DNA from: QHCE01 sp041743105
Lineage (GTDB): Bacteria; Actinomycetota; Actinomycetes; Mycobacteriales; QHCE01
Assembly (NCBI GenBank): GCA_041743105.1
Contig: JBGTNI010000098.1
Span: 1 to 64,000, forward strand
Length of the DNA: 64,000 bases
Direction of reading: 5' to 3'
The position numbers were made by a program, and so were the translations under genes. Shown here piece by piece: positions 60,175 to 64,000 of the stretch. Every line of letters starts with the position of its first letter. Position 1 is the stretch's first letter. The notes under the pieces are model-generated. The model ran no database searches. It worked only from the letters and a program-made list of their open reading frames with translations, and was not told where the DNA came from.

Positions 60175-61512
60175 TCATGTTGTGTGCGCGAGAGCCGATT
60201 CCGGGGCGCCCGGTGAATGCGTGGTCTGTGGTCTCGGCGTATCCCTTCTCCTCGCAGCCAAGGTTGCCGTGTGGTCTGGGGCACGGTCGGGTGGGCTAGG
60301 TAGAAATACAATCAACAGGATCATGCCGATCAAGAAGGCGTTGGCGCCGATCCACCGTTCCGCCGTCCACGCGGCGAATGGCGGATAGTCTCCGTAGGCT
60401 TCGAGGCGGGTGGAGAACAGCACGAATGTGCCCAGCGCTACCGTAACCCACAGTAGGCGGCGAAATAGGCGTGTGGCATGTAACGCGGCTATCACCAACA
60501 CGATCAAGCTCGGGGCAACCCATACCAGGTGATGTACCCATGAAATAGGGCTCACCAGGCAGGTAGCGAGGCCGACAATACTGAATCCCGTCAGCTCTGC
60601 CCCGAAGCGCTGCGCACGCTGGGCGCGCCATAGCGCGAACAAGGCGACCGGAACGGCGAGCGCGAGCCAGGCCAGCTGCGATGCATGTGGTGTGTCATTG
60701 ATGCGAGCTATTAGGCCGGCTAGCGACTGGTTATTGATGCGTTGCCCGATGCTCAAACGCGTCGTGTCTGACATGTACTCGGTGAAGTACAACCAGGAGG
60801 CTCGCGGCATAAGTAAGAAGCCCACCAATGTGGCACAGGCCGCTGTCGCTGTGGCCACGATCGTGGCACGCCACCTGCGCGTGACCAGAAGGTAGACGAT
60901 GAACAAGGCGGGAGTTAGCTTAATTGCGGCGGCGATGCCAATGCCGATGCCCGCCCATCGGGAGCCTCGAGAGAGCAGCACGAAATCGGCGACGACAAAC
61001 GCGACAAGGAAAAGGTTAATCTGGCCGAGTTCAACAGTTCGGTAGATTGGCCCTAGCGCAAAAGCACCAGCGGTAGCCAGCGCCCAGACGTAGACCTTGT
61101 TCCACCCGGTGCGTTTCACCAAAGGGGCTACCAGCCACCACATGAAGAGCGCCAATGCACCCAGCGATGCCTGTGTGAACAGCGTGGTGGCCATTGGGGA
61201 GAGGTCGAAGAAGGACAGAGGTGCCAAGAATACGGCGGCAAAGGGTGGATAGACAAATCCGAGGGGCTCAGCGCCGCTTCCCGCATGAAAGTCGTACAAC
61301 GGTCGGTCATGATTCCAGAACCAATCCATCGCGCCGTGGTAGACAGTGAGATCTAACGGGTATCTGTAGACGTCCTGGTGCACTGCCCAAGCGGTGCTCG
61401 CTAGGATCGCCAATGCGGCGGTCACGACCATAAATACGTGCCGGACCACAGGGTTTCCCCACGTCCGTCGGGAGCTGGCCCTTACACGGGACCACGCGGC
61501 TTCACGAGACAT
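60175..61512 (-). CDS. GT87-family mannosyltransferase-like protein
   Basis: A 445-residue membrane protein with about 10-11 helices. The segment YPLDLTVYHGAMDWFWNHDRPLYD (in parts) with the catalytic aspartate, then LGFVYPPFAAVFLAPLSFF, AAIKLTPALFIVYLLVTRRW and SPISWVHHLVW are typical of GT87 (PimE-like) alpha-1,2-mannosyltransferases, which use polyprenyl-phosphate mannose to build PIMs and lipoarabinomannan. The tail is rich in proline and arginine. It is convergent with the two GT-C genes. Confidence 0.88.
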   Translation of the reverse strand: MSREAAWSRVRASSRRTWGNPVVRHVFMVVTAALAILASTAWAVHQDVYRYPLDLTVYHGAMDWFWNHDRPLYDFHAGSGAEPLGFVYPPFAAVFLAPLSFFDLSPMATTLFTQASLGALALFMWWLVAPLVKRTGWNKVYVWALATAGAFALGPIYRTVELGQINLFLVAFVVADFVLLSRGSRWAGIGIGIAAAIKLTPALFIVYLLVTRRWRATIVATATAACATLVGFLLMPRASWLYFTEYMSDTTRLSIGQRINNQSLAGLIARINDTPHASQLAWLALAVPVALFALWRAQRAQRFGAELTGFSIVGLATCLVSPISWVHHLVWVAPSLIVLVIAALHATRLFRRLLWVTVALGTFVLFSTRLEAYGDYPPFAAWTAERWIGANAFLIGMILLIVFLPSPPDRAPDHTATLAARRRDTPRPQTTHSPGAPESALAHTT

Positions 61513-61531
61513 GATCGTAGTGGTACAAGGA

Positions 61532-62797
61532 TTATTGCTGCCCTAGCAGTTGCTGGATTCGCTGCATACCCTCGCTGAGATCATCGTCGGAAAGCGCGTA
61601 GGAAAGTCGGAGGTAGCCGGGTAGGCCGAATGCCTCGCCCGGGACCACAGCCACTTCGGCGCGATCGAGGATCAGCTCGGCCAGCTGCGTCGACGAGCCG
61701 ATCGTCACATCGCCGATGGTACGACCCAACAAGCCTCGCACTGACGGGAAGACGTAGAACGCGCCGCGGGGCTCCGGGCAGACCACGCCGTCGATTTCGC
61801 GCAGTAGTTTCACGATGCTGTTGCGGCGCCGGTCGAAGGCCTCTCGCATGGTGTATACGGCCGACAGATCGCCGCTCACCGCAGCAAGGGCGGCCATCTG
61901 GGCCACATTGCAAACGTTGGACGTCAGGTGAGACTGAAAGTTGCTTGCCGCGTTGATCACGTCCTGCGGGCCGAACATCCAGCCCACTCGCCAGCCGGTC
62001 ATCGCATACGTTTTTGCCACACCGTTTACCACTATGCACTGGTCGGCCAGCTCGGGTACCACGGAAAGAATGGAGGACCATTGGGTGTCATACACCAAAT
62101 GTTCGTAGATCTCATCGGTGACGACCCAGATGCCGTGGTCGAGCGCCCACCGGCCGATCTCAGTCAGTTGGTGCGGTGAGTACATCGCGCCGGTGGGATT
62201 ACTGGGCGAACACAGAATCAACGCCGTGGTGTCCGCGGTGCGCGCCGCCTCCAGTTGCGCCACCGTCACCAGGTATTGCTGCGACTCATCGGCCACAACT
62301 GGCACGGTGATGCCTCCGGCCAGTGCGATTGCTTCGGGGTAGGTAGTCCAGTACGGCGCGGGTAGCAGCACCTGGTCGCCGGGGTTCACGATCGTTGCGA
62401 TTGCCTGAAACACGGCTTGCTTACCGCCGTTGGTCACCAAGACCTGGCTGGGATTGATAGTTATGCCACTGTCGCGCTGAGTCTTGTCGGCGATGGCTGT
62501 TTTTAGCGTGGGAAGGCCCGCAGCTGGCGTGTAACGGTGGAATTTCGCCTCGCGGGCCGCCGCTACCGCAGCTTCCACAATGTAGCCAGGAGTGGGGAAA
62601 TCCGGCTCTCCGGCGCCGAAACCGATTATCGGCCGCCCGGCGGCCTTGAGTGCCTTGGCCTTGGCGTCTACGGCAAGTGTGGCCGACTCGGAAATACCGG
62701 CAACGAGTGAGGACACCCGGTGCCGAACCTTAGGGGCGGCACCGGCCTCGGAGTCAGAGGCTGAAGGCGGCGCAGAGGTCGAAGGTAACGCAGACAT
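61532..62797 (-). CDS. Class I/II aminotransferase (aspartate aminotransferase type)
   Basis: A 421-residue PLP enzyme. SATLAVDAKAKALKAAGRPIIGFGAGEPDFPTP (in parts) is the start, with LCSPSNPTGAMYSP, TDEIYEHLVYD and the PLP lysine in NGVAKTYAMTGWRVGW. The arginine that binds the substrate carboxylate lies near the end in GYLRLSYALS. This gene precedes tRNA-Trp and secE in many actinobacteria. It probably transfers the amino group between aspartate and 2-oxoglutarate. An extra 25-residue N-terminal stretch is rich in serine and alanine. Confidence 0.93.
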   Translation of the reverse strand: MSALPSTSAPPSASDSEAGAAPKVRHRVSSLVAGISESATLAVDAKAKALKAAGRPIIGFGAGEPDFPTPGYIVEAAVAAAREAKFHRYTPAAGLPTLKTAIADKTQRDSGITINPSQVLVTNGGKQAVFQAIATIVNPGDQVLLPAPYWTTYPEAIALAGGITVPVVADESQQYLVTVAQLEAARTADTTALILCSPSNPTGAMYSPHQLTEIGRWALDHGIWVVTDEIYEHLVYDTQWSSILSVVPELADQCIVVNGVAKTYAMTGWRVGWMFGPQDVINAASNFQSHLTSNVCNVAQMAALAAVSGDLSAVYTMREAFDRRRNSIVKLLREIDGVVCPEPRGAFYVFPSVRGLLGRTIGDVTIGSSTQLAELILDRAEVAVVPGEAFGLPGYLRLSYALSDDDLSEGMQRIQQLLGQQ

Positions 62798-62909
62798 AAC
62801 CTTATGGTGCCATTGCGCTGGGTCAGCGCGATAGCTGGGCCACCAGATTGGCCGACTTAGAAGATCACCGCGTACACTGGGCTGGCCGATCGCGCTTGAA
62901 GGCGCATCA

Positions 62910-62982
62910 AGGGGTGTGGCTCAATTGGTAGAGCAGCGGTCTCCAAAACCGCAGGTTGCAGGTTCGAGTCCTGTCACCCCTG
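62910..62982 (+). tRNA. tRNA-Trp (anticodon CCA)
   Basis: The acceptor arms AGGGGTG and CACCCCT pair; the anticodon loop CTCCAAA sits on GCGGT/ACCGC; T arm GCAGG TTCGAGT CCTGT. Directly upstream of secE, the usual place in actinobacteria. Confidence 0.97.
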
Positions 62983-63000
62983 CGACCCGACATCGGTTCG

Positions 63001-63336
63001 ATGTCAGATCTGGCAGTTGCTGTAGAGCGAGCAAGGGAAAATCTAGTGGCAAGTGAGACGATGGCTACGCGTTCGGGCGACAAGGAGCCTTCGGCGAAGG
63101 ATCGCAAAGACCCCTCTCGCCGTAACTTCGTCGCACGCATTTCCTTGTTCATTCGAGAGGTGGTATTCGAGCTTCGGAAGGTCATCTGGCCTACTCGGCA
63201 GCAGCTCGTCACGTACACCACGGTAGTTTTGGTGTTCTTGGTGATCATGACCGCGATCATCGCCACCCTTGACTTCGGCTTGGGTAGGGCAGTTTTGTGG
63301 GTATTTGGAACGCCCGGGTCAGCATCGGGTGGATAG
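63001..63336 (+). CDS. secE: Protein translocase subunit SecE
   Basis: A 111-residue protein with one C-terminal membrane helix (VTYTTVVLVFLVIMTAIIATL) preceded by the SecE signature FIREVVFELRKVIWPTRQQ. It stabilises SecY in the translocon. ATG 63001 is used because upstream frame runs through tRNA-Trp; ATG 63061 would give a shorter protein. nusG follows at 63378. Confidence 0.95.
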   Translation: MSDLAVAVERARENLVASETMATRSGDKEPSAKDRKDPSRRNFVARISLFIREVVFELRKVIWPTRQQLVTYTTVVLVFLVIMTAIIATLDFGLGRAVLWVFGTPGSASGG

Positions 63337-63377
63337 CGTAAGAGCAATGTGTCGTATCGCAGGAAGTGAGCCAACGC

Positions 63378-64000
63378 GTGTCTGACGTGGAGAACGGTGG
63401 CAACACAGTGGATGAGATTGCCGCCGAACCAATAGCAACCGACCGCGAGGCTGGGTCGGTAGCTGTTGCCGTCGACCCCGACGCTGCCTCCGACCCCGAC
63501 GCGCAGGATCCGGTGGCTGAGCTTCGCGACGCGCTAGTTCGCGCTCCGGGGGATTGGTACGTTCTCCACTCCTACGCCGGTTACGAGAATAAGGTAAAGA
63601 CCAATCTCGAAAGTCGGATTTCCAGCCTTGATATGGAAGACTTCATCTTCCAGATCGAGGTGCCCACCCAGGAGATCACCGAGGTCAAGAACGGCAAGCG
63701 TCAGCAGGTGCAGAGCAAGATCTTCCCCGGCTACATCCTGGTGCGCATGGACCTCACGCCAGAGTCATGGTCTGCCGTACGCAACACCCCCGGTGTGACT
63801 GGCTTCGTCGGCACCACATCGCGGTCAGACCACCCGTCGCCGCTGACCATGGACGACGTGCTCCGCATTCTCTCGCCGACGGTAAAGAAAGAGACCAAGC
63901 CACAGATTCGCGTGCTCGATTTCGAAGTTGGCGACTCCGTCACGGTCACCGAAGGGGCGTTCGCGACACTGCCGGCTACGATCTCGGAGATCAACTCCGA
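63378..64000 (+). CDS. nusG: Transcription antitermination factor NusG, 3' end cut by the window
   Basis: About 207 residues are visible and the frame is still open at the window end. An acidic N-terminal extension of about 55 residues (with repeated DPDAASDPDA) precedes the NGN domain, which starts WYVLHSYAGYENKVKTNLE and contains KIFPGYILVRMDLTPESW and VRNTPGVTGFVG. The KOW domain begins near FEVGDSVTVTEGAFATLPA. NusG binds RNA polymerase and couples it with ribosomes and Rho. Start GTG 63378. Confidence 0.95.
   Translation, partial: MSDVENGGNTVDEIAAEPIATDREAGSVAVAVDPDAASDPDAQDPVAELRDALVRAPGDWYVLHSYAGYENKVKTNLESRISSLDMEDFIFQIEVPTQEITEVKNGKRQQVQSKIFPGYILVRMDLTPESWSAVRNTPGVTGFVGTTSRSDHPSPLTMDDVLRILSPTVKKETKPQIRVLDFEVGDSVTVTEGAFATLPATISEINS

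Noticed and set aside
1..64000. CRISPR array, prophage or transposase gene
   Set aside because: No regularly spaced repeats, no phage structural genes and no DDE or tyrosine recombinase motifs were seen in the proteins of the window.

Overview
The window looks like chromosomal DNA of a mycolic-acid actinobacterium (order Mycobacteriales). Three things support this. The block tRNA-Thr, tRNA-Met, rpmG, hadA, hadB ... tRNA-Trp, secE, nusG (55.4-64.0 kb) is the layout known from mycobacteria and relatives, and hadAB implies a FAS-II system, which Corynebacterium lacks. The block prfB, ftsE, ftsX, M23 peptidase, smpB (2.3-9.4 kb) is typical of the order. GTG starts and ATGA-type overlaps are common. 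The genus cannot be fixed from the sequence alone.

Layout. 0-2.2 kb: end of an ankyrin protein, an aminoglycoside-kinase-like gene and a histidine-phosphatase-like gene. 2.3-9.4 kb: translation release and ribosome rescue (prfB, smpB) with the FtsEX division module and its LytM peptidase. 9.4-15.2 kb: fprA, a DUF2207 membrane protein and prpB-prpD; these separate smpB from its RNA partner ssrA (tmRNA, 15.35-15.72 kb). 15.8-19.9 kb: an accessory island just after ssrA, with a RelE/YafQ-type toxin-antitoxin pair, a GNAT enzyme, an ATPase-DUF234 protein plus a broken relic of a second one, and an ArsR-AHSA1 pair under a perfect 32-bp operator. 19.9-26.3 kb: exported proteins, DUF1028, and a two-gene membrane redox module in which one 4-TM unit occurs four times. 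27.1-36.8 kb: a molybdenum-cofactor neighbourhood (MOSC protein, membrane sulfite-oxidase-like enzyme, moeB-rhodanese, moaA, moaD) mixed with VapBC, DedA, a mannosyltransferase-like protein and a frameshifted response regulator. 36.8-39.2 kb: a VapBC pair bracketed by two 65-bp palindromes, bcp, and an ltrA relic interrupted by a 98-bp repeat. 39.2-47.8 kb: two DHA2 exporters, a DUF899/VOC/SigG-like/mycothiol-enzyme run, a DUF885 peptidase. 47.9-55.4 kb: VapBC, a protein with five GntR-type winged helices, thiM-thiE-thiD and a GGDEF-EAL protein. 55.4-64 kb: tRNAs, rpmG, hadAB, three GT-C glycosyltransferases, aminotransferase, secE and a partial nusG.

The most striking signals are structural. 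First, a roughly 100-bp repeat is present twice, in front of ssrA and inside ltrA; it has a 12-bp perfect stem in which the two copies differ by a compensatory base pair. Second, two 65-bp near-palindromes of identical length flank a vapBC pair. Third, a five-winged-helix regulator arose by internal duplication. Fourth, an NDH-2-like enzyme carries the same 4-TM unit that is repeated three times in its neighbour. Several relics (ATPase, AHSA1, VOC, response regulator, ltrA) show ongoing gene decay. No CRISPR array, prophage or transposase gene was seen.
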